Position numbers and translations under genes: made by a program
Notes under the pieces: generated by a model
The model's input: the letters and a program-made list of their open reading frames with translations, nothing else
The model's database searches: none
What the model was told of the DNA's origin: nothing
Part shown: one piece after another, positions 17,213 through 26,231 of the stretch
How positions within the stretch are numbered: position 1 is the first letter of the stretch
Layout: each line of letters starts with the position of its first letter
Source of the DNA: Flavobacteriales bacterium
GTDB taxonomy: Bacteria; Bacteroidota; Bacteroidia; Flavobacteriales_D; Crocinitomicaceae
DNA: 49,754 nucleotides
Direction of reading: 5' to 3'
NCBI GenBank assembly: GCA_947488235.1
Contig: CANLAQ010000017.1
Coordinates: 1 to 49,754, forward strand

Positions 17213-17243
17213 TTGTTCAATTCCTCTATTAATTGTACTTTTG
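17213..17243 (+). promoter_or_regulatory. TTG/TACTTTTG promoter for mtaB
   Basis: TACTTTTG (17236-17243) fits the -7 consensus, with TTG at 17213-17215 twenty bases upstream as a -33 element. The ATG at 17250 is six bases past the box, so the message is probably leaderless. The TTG of the box opens the reading frame artificially at 17241. Confidence 0.6.
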
Positions 17244-17249
17244 CTCTTC

Positions 17250-18575
17250 ATGATTGAGTTTAAAAAAGTAGCCTATTACACGCTTGGATGCAAGTTGAAT
17301 TTTTCAGAAACTTCAACCATTAGCCGTTTATTTGAAACCGCAGGCTACGCAAAAGTAGATTTCGAAGCTTGTCCGGATGTTTATGTCATAAATACCTGCT
17401 CTGTTACTGAAAACGCAGATAAAAAATGTAAGCAACTGGTAAAGCGAGCCAAAAAAATCAATCCAGATTGTTTCGTTGCTATTGTTGGCTGTTATGCCCA
17501 ATTGAAACCAAATGAAATCGCCAAAATACCCGGAGTAAACATGGTTCTTGGTGCCAATGAGAAATTTAATGTGCTCGAACACCTAGAAAGAGAATATGCT
17601 CAAAATAATGAAGTTTTCATTTCTAATAGCAACATAAAAGAAGCTAAATCTTTCAATCCATCTTATTCTTTAGGAGACAGAACAAGATCCTTTTTAAAAA
17701 TTCAAGATGGTTGCGATTATTTTTGCACCTTTTGTACTATACCATTGGCAAGAGGGAAAAGCAGAAACGCTTCTATTGCAGCAACTGTAAATGAGGCACA
17801 AAAAATTTCAAAGACAGAAGTCAAAGAAGTGGTGCTCACTGGAGTAAACATTGGAGATTTTGGACAAGGAGGAAAAGAAAATTTTTACCAATTAATCCAA
17901 GAATTAGACAAGATAACAGGTATAGACAGATATCGAATTTCATCTATAGAACCCAATTTACTGAGTGATGAAATCATTGAATTTTGTTTAAGTAAATCAG
18001 AACGCTTCGTTCCTCATTTCCATATTCCACTTCAATCTGGCTCTGATCGATTATTAGAACTGATGCGGAGAAAATATTTGCGTGAAGTATATACCCACAA
18101 GGTTAAGCAAATAAAAAAATTACGCCCAGATGCTTGTATTGGCGTTGATGTTATCGTTGGATTTCCTGGAGAGACAGATGCTGATTTTCAAGAAACAGTA
18201 GCTTATTTAATTGATCTAGATATTTCATATTTGCATGTTTTCACTTATTCGGAGCGCGCCAATACAACAGCAATCAAAATTGGAGAACCTGTTCCAATGG
18301 AAATCCGTAGACAGCGCAGTAAACAATTGCATATGCTTTCCGATAGAAAAAAACGCCAATTTTATGAGCAACAGTTAGGGACAATTCGTACTGTATTAGT
18401 GGAGCAAGAAGAAGATGAAGGATTTATGTATGGATTTACGGAAAACTATATTAAAGTAAAAATACCTTATGAGTCTTCTTTAACCAATACCTTTCAAAGC
18501 ATTAAGTTGAATAAAATAGACAGTGAAGGCATCATGCTGGGTGAAATCATTTCTAAGAAAGCTATCGTAGCATAA
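17250..18575 (+). CDS. mtaB: tRNA t6A37 C2-methylthiotransferase
   Basis: 441 residues. The N-terminal methylthiotransferase (UPF0004) domain holds Cys in LGCKLN, NTCSVTENA and VGCYAQ for one 4Fe-4S cluster. The radical SAM motif is Cys155, Cys159, Cys162 (CDYFCTFC). The C-terminal TRAM-like region ends the protein. This fits MtaB, which adds a methylthio group to t6A37 in tRNA, rather than MiaB, because of the early TLGCKLNFSET and the GVNIGDFG segment. The ATG at 17250 is chosen over the TTG at 17241, which is part of the promoter. The PTPS-like gene begins 10 bases after its stop. Confidence 0.9.
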   Translation: MIEFKKVAYYTLGCKLNFSETSTISRLFETAGYAKVDFEACPDVYVINTCSVTENADKKCKQLVKRAKKINPDCFVAIVGCYAQLKPNEIAKIPGVNMVLGANEKFNVLEHLEREYAQNNEVFISNSNIKEAKSFNPSYSLGDRTRSFLKIQDGCDYFCTFCTIPLARGKSRNASIAATVNEAQKISKTEVKEVVLTGVNIGDFGQGGKENFYQLIQELDKITGIDRYRISSIEPNLLSDEIIEFCLSKSERFVPHFHIPLQSGSDRLLELMRRKYLREVYTHKVKQIKKLRPDACIGVDVIVGFPGETDADFQETVAYLIDLDISYLHVFTYSERANTTAIKIGEPVPMEIRRQRSKQLHMLSDRKKRQFYEQQLGTIRTVLVEQEEDEGFMYGFTENYIKVKIPYESSLTNTFQSIKLNKIDSEGIMLGEIISKKAIVA

Positions 18576-18585
18576 AAAAGAAAAA

Positions 18586-19017
18586 ATGGAAACAATTTAT
18601 ATTACAAGACGAGAAACATTTAATGGTGCACATAAATTATGGCAAGCCAATTGGAGCGAAGAAAAAAACCAAGAGGTTTTTGGGAAATGTTCCAACAAGA
18701 ACTGGCACGGACATAATTTTGTTTTATTGGTTACAGTTAAAGGAAAACCAGATCCATTAACTGGATTTGTTATGAATCTAAAAAACTTAAGTGCTATTAT
18801 AAAAGAGCATGTTATTGAAGCATTAGATCATAAAAATTTAAATCTAGATGTTCCTTTTTTAAGCGGAATAATGGCTTCAACTGAAAACTTATCTATCGCC
18901 ATTTGGAATCAATTAGAAAAACCAATTGCTGAAGATGGTGGCGTATTAGCAAAAATTAAATTAATTGAAACTGAAAATAATTTTGTTGAATACTACGGAG
19001 GTAAAGAACCTTTTTAA
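18586..19017 (+). CDS. 6-pyruvoyl-tetrahydropterin synthase (QueD/PTPS family)
   Basis: 143 residues. Zn ligands are His16 (AHKL), His41 and His43 (HGHN); the catalytic Cys35 sits in GKCSNKNWHGHN, with five residues between Cys and HGH. LDHKNL and STEN complete the active site. The Cys-x5-HGH spacing, DPLTGFVMNL and LDHKNLNLDVP follow animal PTPS more closely than the E. coli QueD form, as far as I recall them. It acts on dihydroneopterin triphosphate in the cytoplasm. GTP cyclohydrolase I is encoded 30 bases downstream, so a tetrahydrobiopterin-like route is as plausible as queuosine. Confidence 0.87.
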   Translation: METIYITRRETFNGAHKLWQANWSEEKNQEVFGKCSNKNWHGHNFVLLVTVKGKPDPLTGFVMNLKNLSAIIKEHVIEALDHKNLNLDVPFLSGIMASTENLSIAIWNQLEKPIAEDGGVLAKIKLIETENNFVEYYGGKEPF

Positions 19018-19047
19018 TGTTCAATCGTTTTAATTAAAAACAATATT

Positions 19048-19614
19048 TTGAAAGAAAAAGAATTAGAAGATCATTACAGATCTATTATCAGTAATCTTGG
19101 TGAAAACCCAGAAAGAGAAGGGTTGATAAAAACACCTGAACGAGTAGCTAAAGCAATGCAATTCCTAACAAATGGATACAACATTAATCCTGATGACCTC
19201 ATAAAAAAAGCAATTTTTCACGAGGCCTATTCAGAAATGGTTATCGTAAAGGATATTGAAGTTTACTCGATGTGCGAACACCACATGCTTCCATTTTTCG
19301 GTAAAGCACATGTTGCTTACATTCCTGACGGAAAAATCGTTGGATTGAGTAAAATCCCTCGTGTTATTGACGCCTACTCAAGAAGATTACAAGTTCAAGA
19401 AAGACTGACCATTGAAATTAGAGATTGTATACAACGCACTTTGGAGCCAAAAGGTGTAGCGGTAGTGGTTGAGTGCTGTCATATGTGTATGCAAATGAGA
19501 GGAGTACAAAAACAAAATTCTGTTACGACAACAAGTGCATTTACGGGAATATTTTTAAAAAATGATGCAACGAGAAAAGAATTTATTAATTTAGTTCAAG
19601 CAAAACTACATTAA
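19048..19614 (+). CDS. folE: GTP cyclohydrolase I
   Basis: 188 residues from a TTG start at 19048; no earlier or nearby ATG exists and the product begins [13 protein letters not shown] as usual for the family. The Zn ligands are Cys76 and His79 (MCEHHMLPF) and Cys147 ([11 protein letters not shown]). [19 protein letters not shown] carries GTP-binding residues. It makes 7,8-dihydroneopterin triphosphate, the shared precursor of folate, queuosine and tetrahydrobiopterin. It directly follows the PTPS gene and precedes the BI-1 gene by one base, so the three probably form one unit. Confidence 0.93.
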   Translation: MKEKELEDHYRSIISNLGENPEREGLIKTPERVAKAMQFLTNGYNINPDDLIKKAIFHEAYSEMVIVKDIEVYSMCEHHMLPFFGKAHVAYIPDGKIVGLSKIPRVIDAYSRRLQVQERLTIEIRDCIQRTLEPKGVAVVVECCHMCMQMRGVQKQNSVTTTSAFTGIFLKNDATRKEFINLVQAKLH

Positions 19615-19615
19615 G

Positions 19616-20323
19616 ATGAACGAAACCTTAGGTAATAACAATTCGGTAACAGCAGCAAGTACGAGAGCTTTTTTTAGAAGTGTTTACAACTATATGTTTG
19701 GTGCTTTAGGCATTTCAGGAATCATCGCCTATTCAGCAGGTACGCCTGAATTCGTTAATACCTATTTTATTTCAGGCACTGGTATTTCACCATTATTTTG
19801 GGTGGTTGCATTTGCTCCCGTTGGTTTAGGGTTATTAATTCAAATGGCCTACAATAAACTTTCACTAGGGTTTCTAATCATGCTATTCATTGCTTACTCT
19901 GCTTTAATGGGATTAAGTTTATCTACCATATTCCTAGTATATAAAATTGGGGCAATTGCCTCAACCTTTTTTGTTGCTGCTGGAGCATTTGCAGGAATGG
20001 CAATTCTAGGATATACTACAAAAACAGACTTGACTAAATTTGGAAGTCTACTGTACATGGTATTTATTGGGATGTTTATTGCGGGTATTGTTAATATGTT
20101 TGTTGGAAGTGAAAACTTTAGTTTTATCATTGCCTGTTTAGGTGTATTTGTTTTCACTGGGCTTACAGCCTACTCCATGCAACAATTAAAAGGTGTGGCG
20201 GAATCTCCGGATTATACTGAAGAGCAACGAAATAAGTTGGCCCTAATTGGTGGACTTCAATTGTACATACTTTTCATTAACTTATTCTTAAGTCTCCTTC
20301 GCATATTTGGAGGAAGAGATTAA
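19616..20323 (+). CDS. Bax inhibitor-1/YccA family membrane protein
   Basis: 235 residues with about seven membrane helices after a short polar N-terminus (NNSVTAASTRAFFRSVYNYM). The family signature is visible in the spacing of the helices, in GLTAYSMQQLKGV and in the C-terminal LQLYILFINLFLSLLRIFGGRD. In bacteria these proteins (YccA, YbhL) interact with FtsH or act as pH-gated Ca2+ channels; which applies here is unknown. The ATG begins one base after the folE stop, and a GNRA-loop terminator follows directly. Confidence 0.88.
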   Translation: MNETLGNNNSVTAASTRAFFRSVYNYMFGALGISGIIAYSAGTPEFVNTYFISGTGISPLFWVVAFAPVGLGLLIQMAYNKLSLGFLIMLFIAYSALMGLSLSTIFLVYKIGAIASTFFVAAGAFAGMAILGYTTKTDLTKFGSLLYMVFIGMFIAGIVNMFVGSENFSFIIACLGVFVFTGLTAYSMQQLKGVAESPDYTEEQRNKLALIGGLQLYILFINLFLSLLRIFGGRD

Positions 20324-20331
20324 AAAAAATT

Positions 20332-20353
20332 AGGCCGAAAGGCCTTTTTTTTA
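20332..20353 (+). terminator. GNRA-loop terminator after the BI-1 gene
   Basis: AGGCC (20332-20336), loop GAAA, GGCCT (20341-20345), then a run of eight T. An A-run precedes the stem, so it may work on both strands. It begins eight bases after the BI-1 stop. Confidence 0.88.
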
Positions 20354-20367
20354 TTTCCAATTCGTTG

Positions 20368-20395
20368 TTGCAACTCTACTTTTTTTTAACTTTGA
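20368..20395 (+). promoter_or_regulatory. TTG-N17-TAACTTTG promoter for the 32-residue protein
   Basis: TTG (20368-20370) and TAACTTTG (20388-20395) are 17 bases apart, a good Bacteroidota promoter. It lies directly after a terminator and 12 bases before an ATG, so it appears dedicated to the small gene. Confidence 0.65.
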
Positions 20396-20407
20396 AAAAA
20401 ACTTACT

Positions 20408-20506
20408 ATGTCTGATAACTATTTTGATAAATCAACTGCAGCAGTTGCAACGATTTATACCATTGTCGCTTTGTCTATTTTAATTTCAATGCTTGTTTGG
20501 GGTTAA
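20408..20506 (+). CDS. 32-residue single-pass membrane protein
   Basis: A short frame from ATG 20408 to TAA 20506. The polar N-terminus (MSDNYFDKSTAA) is followed by one clear membrane helix, VATIYTIVALSILISMLVW, and a final Gly. It has its own terminator upstream and its own promoter, which argues that it is a real gene in spite of its size. The length and layout resemble tiny subunits of membrane complexes, such as accessory peptides of respiratory enzymes, but no partner is nearby. Function unknown. Confidence 0.6.
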   Translation: MSDNYFDKSTAAVATIYTIVALSILISMLVWG

Positions 20507-20541
20507 TTTTAATTGTGTAACATGTACTAAGTTGACATCAC

Positions 20542-22053
20542 ATGGCTTTGGATGCACTCTTTTCCTGGTACATAGAAAAACGCATCGCGCGGATTACAAA
20601 ATTCACTAATGAAGCTGAGTCTTGTCAAGCAAAAGTCTTGCATGATTTAATTTCACAAGCGCAAAACACCTCCTTCGGTAATACCTACCACTTTTCTGAG
20701 ATAAAAGATTACTCTAGTTTCAAAACGAAGGTTCCCATTGGTGATTATAACAGTCTAAAAAAATATATAGAACTCGCAAAGGAAGGAACTTCTGATGTTT
20801 TATGGCCAGGTAAATCAATATGGTTCGCAAAATCTTCCGGTACAACCGGTGAAAGAATGAAAGTACTTCCCGTTACTAAAGATGCACTTCACAACAATCA
20901 TCACGCAGGAGGAAAAGATATTTTAGCCCTTTATTATAAAAATTATCCCTCCAGAAAACTCTATTCAAAGAAACATCTTGTTATTGGAGGAAGCGGTGAA
21001 ATTCAATTGATTAATCAAGATATTTTTGTTGGCGATCTTTCTGCTATTATTGTTAAAAATCTGCCTTGGTGGACAGAATACAGAAGAACTCCAGCGGTTG
21101 AAATTGCATTAATTGCTGATTGGGAGGAGAAATTAGAGCGTATGGCGCAGACAACTTTAAACGAGAATGTAGCGCTAATCGTTGGCGTTCCCAGTTGGAC
21201 TTTACTTTTAATCAAACGCATTTTAAAAATTACGGGCGCAGATAATATTCATGCGGTATGGCCTAACTTAGAATTGTACATCCATGGAGGAATGAATATT
21301 AGTCCTTATTTAGAGGAATTTAATAAGATTAGTGCCCCTGGAAAGTTGAATTTTATGGAATCATATAATGCCTCTGAAGGGTGTTTCGGTTTGCAAGATC
21401 AAAAAGATCATAGAGATTTACTGCTTTTAACTGATGCTGAAGTCTTCTATGAATTTATTCCAATGGAATTCTTTGATGGGATAAATTCGACAGTAATAAT
21501 GGATATTAATAGCGTTGAAATAAATACCGAATACGCATTAGTAATCTCTACTTCTTCTGGACTTTGGCGCTATATTATTGGGGATACTATTCGCTTTACC
21601 TCTACCGCTCCCTATCGCTTTGTAGTCAGTGGCAGAACCACCCAATATGTCAATGCCTTCGGGGAAAAAATGATCGTTAAACAAACCGAAGAAGCCATTG
21701 CCCTAGCATGTAAGGCTTGCAATGCTCATATAACAGATTTCACTGTTGGACCTTATTTTAATTCTACAAAAAGTAATGGTGGACATGAATGGATGATTGA
21801 GTTTGAACAAGAACCTAAAGATTTGTCCCATTTTGAAGAAGAAGTAGATCGCATACTAAAAGCGTTAAATTCGGATTACGAGACCAAGAGATTTGGAAAT
21901 ATAAATATTGATTTTCCTAAATTTAATTACCTGAAACCCAAATCATTTGAAGCATGGCTCAAAAAAAAGGGTAAATTAGGCGGACAACACAAAGTTCCGC
22001 GACTCATGAATGACCGCAGTATCATAGAAGATTTAATCTCAGCAAAGGAATGA
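20542..22053 (+). CDS. GH3-like acyl-acid amido synthetase family enzyme
   Basis: 503 residues. The adenylate-forming motif SSGTTGERMK starts at residue 98, and HGGMNISPY, FMESYNASEGCFG and LWRYIIGDTIRFT later match the GH3 fold (plant acyl-acid-amido synthetases and their bacterial relatives). The reaction would be ATP-dependent activation of a carboxylic acid and, in characterised relatives, conjugation to an amino acid; the substrates here are unknown. No signal peptide. The next gene's ATG overlaps this stop (ATGA), so the exported propeller-like protein is co-translated with it. Confidence 0.85.
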   Translation: MALDALFSWYIEKRIARITKFTNEAESCQAKVLHDLISQAQNTSFGNTYHFSEIKDYSSFKTKVPIGDYNSLKKYIELAKEGTSDVLWPGKSIWFAKSSGTTGERMKVLPVTKDALHNNHHAGGKDILALYYKNYPSRKLYSKKHLVIGGSGEIQLINQDIFVGDLSAIIVKNLPWWTEYRRTPAVEIALIADWEEKLERMAQTTLNENVALIVGVPSWTLLLIKRILKITGADNIHAVWPNLELYIHGGMNISPYLEEFNKISAPGKLNFMESYNASEGCFGLQDQKDHRDLLLLTDAEVFYEFIPMEFFDGINSTVIMDINSVEINTEYALVISTSSGLWRYIIGDTIRFTSTAPYRFVVSGRTTQYVNAFGEKMIVKQTEEAIALACKACNAHITDFTVGPYFNSTKSNGGHEWMIEFEQEPKDLSHFEEEVDRILKALNSDYETKRFGNINIDFPKFNYLKPKSFEAWLKKKGKLGGQHKVPRLMNDRSIIEDLISAKE

Positions 22054-22853
22054 AAAATTTACTCTTATTGTTTTCGATTTTAATACTTTCCATAACTGCT
22101 TTTGGTCAAAAATGGGAATTGAAGGGGGAACAAAATATTCCGGAGCAAACAGATTATTGGCGCGTAGATGACTTAGGGAATTATTACTTCCTAGACGGAT
22201 TAGAGATTGAGAAATATAATGCCAGTGGTAAACTTCTTTACAAACAAAGCATAAAAAACCAAGGGTCAATTAAACAAATAGAAGAAATCAATTCGCTTAA
22301 ATTAGTGTTGTTTTCAGAGGAGCAGCAACAACTTTGTTTTATAGATAATACCTTGACACAGAATGGAAATTGTATCTCACTGAATGATTACGATTTTCAG
22401 AATGTGAGTTGTATTTCTAGCGCAAACCGTTCCAACCTACTGTGGATATACGATGAATATAATTCAAGTTTGGTGCTATTTGATTATGTAAACAAGATTA
22501 AATTACAAAGTGTAAGCAATCTGGGTGGCATAATAGGATTAAAAACAATCGTGATGTTGAAAGAGCTCAATTCCCAATTGTATCTTATGGATGATGCATC
22601 CGAAGTCTATATTTTTGATCTTTTTATGAATTTAAGATCCCATTATAAATTAAAAGAAACACCGATTAGCACTAATGATTCAGGACTCATCACTTGGGAC
22701 AATACTGACTTATCGAATTACACTCAATTCGGAGAAATAAATCGACTTATGGCTTTACCGATTCCAAATATTGAGGAAATAAAATACATGTCGAATTGCT
22801 ATTACATGAGATCACAGAATAAAATCTCGAAATTTGCAATGAAAAGAGACTGA
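22050..22853 (+). CDS. exported propeller-like protein coupled to the GH3 gene
   Basis: 267 residues starting at an ATG that overlaps the GH3 stop by four bases. A signal peptide (to about 19, TAFGQ) leads to repeated strand patterns (YYFLDGLEIEKYN, LCFIDNTL, LWIYDEYNSSLVLFDY, YLMDDASEVYIFDL) that read as a beta-propeller or similar all-beta repeat. I know similar small proteins from Bacteroidota without a defined function. It is unusual that a cytoplasmic adenylating enzyme and an exported protein are coupled. Confidence 0.65.
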   Translation: MKNLLLLFSILILSITAFGQKWELKGEQNIPEQTDYWRVDDLGNYYFLDGLEIEKYNASGKLLYKQSIKNQGSIKQIEEINSLKLVLFSEEQQQLCFIDNTLTQNGNCISLNDYDFQNVSCISSANRSNLLWIYDEYNSSLVLFDYVNKIKLQSVSNLGGIIGLKTIVMLKELNSQLYLMDDASEVYIFDLFMNLRSHYKLKETPISTNDSGLITWDNTDLSNYTQFGEINRLMALPIPNIEEIKYMSNCYYMRSQNKISKFAMKRD

Positions 22854-22907
22854 CAATAGGTAGTTTCGCGATAAATCCCTAACTTAGTCACCTAAAAAAT
22901 ACGACTT

Positions 22908-23522
22908 ATGCATGTTGCAATTGCCGGTAATATAGGAGCCGGAAAAACCACTTTAACGAACTTATTAGCAAAGCATTACGCTTGGGATACCCATTTTGAA
23001 GATGTTGATCAAAATCCATATTTAAATGATTTTTACGATGACATGCAACGCTGGTCCTTTAATTTACAGATCTATTATTTGAATAGTCGTTTTGCACAAA
23101 TTCAAGAAATTAGAGATACAAAAACTACCGTTATTCAAGATCGCACGATTTATGAAGACGCCTTTATTTTTGCGCCCAATTTACATTCTATGGGCTTGAT
23201 GACCACAAGAGATTTTGAGAATTATTTTACTTTATTCAATTTGATGGATTCATTTGTTTCTCCACCAGACTTACTTATTTATTTAAGAGCAAGTGTTCCT
23301 ACCCTTGTAAGTCATATTCAACAAAGAGGTAGAGATTACGAAGAAAGCATCAGACTTGATTATTTAAAAAGATTAAATGAGCGCTATGAAGCCTGGATTT
23401 CAACTTACAACAAAGGGAAAGTTTTAATCATTGATATTGATAATAACAGATTTACTGAAAGCCAAGAAGACTTAGGGAAGATTATCAATGCGATTGACGC
23501 AGAAATTAATGGTTTATTCTAA
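22908..23522 (+). CDS. deoxynucleoside kinase
   Basis: 204 residues. The P-loop is GNIGAGKT (7-14); DRTIYED supplies the DR[S/T] catalytic region, and the lid has RGRDYE. The size and motifs fit the dNK/dGK/dAK family that phosphorylates deoxynucleosides to dNMP for salvage. Which base it prefers cannot be read reliably. It is cytoplasmic. hldD starts six bases downstream, a spacing that suggests co-transcription but no shared pathway. Confidence 0.88.
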   Translation: MHVAIAGNIGAGKTTLTNLLAKHYAWDTHFEDVDQNPYLNDFYDDMQRWSFNLQIYYLNSRFAQIQEIRDTKTTVIQDRTIYEDAFIFAPNLHSMGLMTTRDFENYFTLFNLMDSFVSPPDLLIYLRASVPTLVSHIQQRGRDYEESIRLDYLKRLNERYEAWISTYNKGKVLIIDIDNNRFTESQEDLGKIINAIDAEINGLF

Positions 23523-23528
23523 ATTAAA

Positions 23529-24494
23529 ATGATAGTTGTCACAGGTGCTGCTGGTTTTATTGGAAGTTGTCTAATCTCTGGGTTAAACCAACAAGGACTT
23601 GAAGATATTGTCGCGGTAGATTTATTTGGACAAGAATCTAAAAAGGTAAACTATCAAGATAAAAAAATTAAAGTTTTCGTTGACCGAAATGAATTCGAAT
23701 TGTGGTTTGATGAACACGCTTCAGAAATTAGTTTTGTATATCATATAGGCGCAAGGACTGATACTACAGAGCAGGATGTTGCTCTATTTGACGCCCTAAA
23801 CCTCAATTATTCCAAATTTGTTTGGCGCATTTGCTCTTCCAATAATATTCCTTTGGTCTATGCAAGTTCAGCTGCAACCTATGGCGATGGAGCTTTTGGT
23901 TATGATGACGATGAATCAAAAATAAAAGACTTGGTTCCATTAAATCCTTATGGAGCATCAAAAAACGACTTCGATATTTGGGCTTTAGCGCAGCAAGACT
24001 GTCCGCCAATGTGGGTAGGTTTGAAGTTTTTTAATGTTTATGGTCCAAATGAATACCACAAAGGTAGAATGGCCAGTGTGATTTTTCATACCTACAATCA
24101 GATAAAGGAAAAAGGCGATATGCGTTTGTTCAAATCTCACCGTTCAGATTTTAAAGACGGCGAACAATTGAGAGACTTCGTTTATGTAAAAGACCTGGTG
24201 AAGGTGTGTTTGTTTTTAAAAGACAACAAAATAAAAAGCGGAATTTATAATCTTGGTTCTGGAAAAGCCAGATCATTTTTAGATTTAGCTTCCCTTACCT
24301 TTAAAGCAGTTGGAAAAGAAGTTAAAATTGAGTTTATCGATACTCCGATTGATATTAGAGCTACCTATCAGTATTATACTGAAGCCAATATGCAGAAATT
24401 AATTAATGAAGGTTACAGCACTCCATTTCACACTTTAGAAGAAGGCGTTGCAGATTATGTAGAGCATTATTTAATGCAGAATCGCTATCTATAA
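23529..24494 (+). CDS. hldD: ADP-L-glycero-D-manno-heptose 6-epimerase
   Basis: 321 residues. The Rossmann motif GAAGFIG is at 6-12, the SDR-extended catalytic pair is Tyr141 and Lys145 (YGASK), and NVYGPNEYHKGRMASV is a strong HldD signature. It converts ADP-D-glycero- to ADP-L-glycero-manno-heptose for outer-membrane saccharide assembly, using NADP+. GmhA at 14016-14594 starts the same pathway. The stop at 24494 abuts the converging porG stop with no spacer. Confidence 0.9.
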   Translation: MIVVTGAAGFIGSCLISGLNQQGLEDIVAVDLFGQESKKVNYQDKKIKVFVDRNEFELWFDEHASEISFVYHIGARTDTTEQDVALFDALNLNYSKFVWRICSSNNIPLVYASSAATYGDGAFGYDDDESKIKDLVPLNPYGASKNDFDIWALAQQDCPPMWVGLKFFNVYGPNEYHKGRMASVIFHTYNQIKEKGDMRLFKSHRSDFKDGEQLRDFVYVKDLVKVCLFLKDNKIKSGIYNLGSGKARSFLDLASLTFKAVGKEVKIEFIDTPIDIRATYQYYTEANMQKLINEGYSTPFHTLEEGVADYVEHYLMQNRYL

Positions 24495-25325
24495 TTAGCG
24501 AGGCATAGGGCATTTGTTTCCTTTACCCAACCTGAAGGTGATCATTCCACCACAGTAAACATACCAATCTTTTGTTGTAGGATCTCCTCTTTTTCCGAAG
24601 CGATTTTGGTCAATACTTCTATTAGACAATTCACCGGCTAAAGCTCCATGCTCAGCAGCAATTACTGCAGGATCATAGTAAGTAGCGGACTTAACATCAT
24701 CTAAATAATCCGTAAAAGTTTTTCGAATAGCGATATCCACATTAAAGGTGATGTTTTTACCTAAGGAAGCTTTAGCACCAAGACCCAAAGGAAGGCACAC
24801 TTGAAATTTAGAGTATGGCAATTTATTATTAATAACTGTTCCTTGTCCTTCTGTACCTAAAGCTTGTAATGAAACCTCCTTACCATCTATTGTCGTTAAT
24901 GGATCCATGTAAAAAACACCAATTTGAGTAAGAATATAAGCAGTTCCCATGGCTTGTTTTCGACCAAATTGAAAAGGAAAATAATGAAACTCTATTCCAC
25001 CAACTAATTCCTTAATTTCGGAATGAAAATCCAGATTACGATTTATAGTGACAGGATTTAAGGCTTGACTATCGTAGCCTTCAACACTACCTTGCAAATA
25101 ATTAAAGCGCAAAGTCAAGCGCGACTGAAGATTAAAACGATACATGAGTCCTCCCGCTATATTTGAATTATTAAAGGGTTTGAATCGATTCAGGTCACCA
25201 ATGTAATACATCTGACCAACACTCACTCCTATTTCAGAACGGGAGAAAAAATTAGCTTGTTGCGAAAAAGACTTAAGATAAATAAGACAAAAAAAGAATA
25301 AAATAGGAATCGTTTTCAACTGCAT
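24495..25325 (-). CDS. porG: outer-membrane protein PorG-like (DUF6089), type IX secretion
   Basis: 276 residues. A signal peptide (LKSFSQ, to about 22) is followed by an eight-strand-type barrel: RSEIGVSVGQMYYIGDLN, then GGLMYRFN, and later TFTDYLDDV and WYVYCGGMITFRLGKG. The YYIGDLN and FTDYLDD signatures match the DUF6089/PorG family, an outer-membrane component of type IX secretion/gliding. It is the last gene of the overlapping set TPR, ComA, WD40, PorG, six bases after the WD40 gene. porX lies elsewhere in this window. Confidence 0.82.
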   Translation of the reverse strand: MQLKTIPILFFFCLIYLKSFSQQANFFSRSEIGVSVGQMYYIGDLNRFKPFNNSNIAGGLMYRFNLQSRLTLRFNYLQGSVEGYDSQALNPVTINRNLDFHSEIKELVGGIEFHYFPFQFGRKQAMGTAYILTQIGVFYMDPLTTIDGKEVSLQALGTEGQGTVINNKLPYSKFQVCLPLGLGAKASLGKNITFNVDIAIRKTFTDYLDDVKSATYYDPAVIAAEHGALAGELSNRSIDQNRFGKRGDPTTKDWYVYCGGMITFRLGKGNKCPMPR

Positions 25326-25331
25326 TTCAGC

Positions 25332-26231
25332 TTAAAAATTTAAGTGCCATTCAATCATTTTAGCATCGTCTGAACAAGAAACGAAACTGTATTCATTTTG
25401 TTTCAATAATGCATTTACAGAATGTTTATGTCCACTATTTTTAAAATCTATTTTAGAAATAACTTTCCAGGAAGCAGTATCCCAAAGTTTAATAGATTTA
25501 TCTCTACTAGCAGTTGCCAATATGGCTCCATTACAAAGTAAAATCATATCGTAAATCACATAATTATGAGCTTTCAAAGAAAGGGAATTGATTTTAGTCT
25601 TCTGATCCCAAATCTTCAATAAAGCATCTTTTCCACCACTGACAAAAGTGTTAGCATCAAGAACAAGCAAAGAAGTACACGCCAAGTTATGCGCAGACCA
25701 AGAAGTTATTTCATTAAAATAAAGCGTGTCAAAAATTCTTACGCATCCGTCTTCGCAAGCAAGGGCAATATATTGATCCTCATCAAAAAGATGTAAGCGT
25801 CTTATTTTGCCTGCATTGGTGGGTATTTCTAATTGAAGGCTTAAAGACTCCGTGGACCAAACACATAATTTACCATTGGCATCAGCGGAATAAAATTGTT
25901 TACGCGTTTGATTTTCCAATAAATAAAAAACTCCAAAAAAATGAGCTTTCAGATTAGAAATTTCTTTCTTTTGATCCATATCAATTACATGAATCCCACC
26001 ACTATTGGTTCCAATTAAAAGTAGCTTGGTTTCTTTCAGTAGACACAAAGACAAAGGGGTATTTTCAAGCTTCACAGTAAATCCATCTTGGGTGCCCAAT
26101 TGTTTATTCCATCGACAAACAAACTTATCACCACTTGCAGAATAAAGATAGGAATCGTCAGAGCAAATAGCATAGATAGGAGCACTATGCCCAGAAAATT
26201 CTTTTCTTTTTTGAATCACTTCTAGAATCAC
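25332..26231 (-). CDS. WD40-repeat protein
   Basis: 299 residues built of repeated ~40-residue blades: EFSGHSAPIYAICSDDSYLYS near the start, ALLKIWD, KSIKLWDTASW and DDAKMIEWHL towards the end, giving about seven blades and thus a full propeller. No signal peptide, so probably cytoplasmic; WD40 domains are scaffolds. Its start overlaps the ComA-like stop by four bases (26228-26231), so the two are coupled. Position suggests a link to PorG or ComA function, otherwise unknown. Confidence 0.85.
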   Translation of the reverse strand: MILEVIQKRKEFSGHSAPIYAICSDDSYLYSASGDKFVCRWNKQLGTQDGFTVKLENTPLSLCLLKETKLLLIGTNSGGIHVIDMDQKKEISNLKAHFFGVFYLLENQTRKQFYSADANGKLCVWSTESLSLQLEIPTNAGKIRRLHLFDEDQYIALACEDGCVRIFDTLYFNEITSWSAHNLACTSLLVLDANTFVSGGKDALLKIWDQKTKINSLSLKAHNYVIYDMILLCNGAILATASRDKSIKLWDTASWKVISKIDFKNSGHKHSVNALLKQNEYSFVSCSDDAKMIEWHLNF

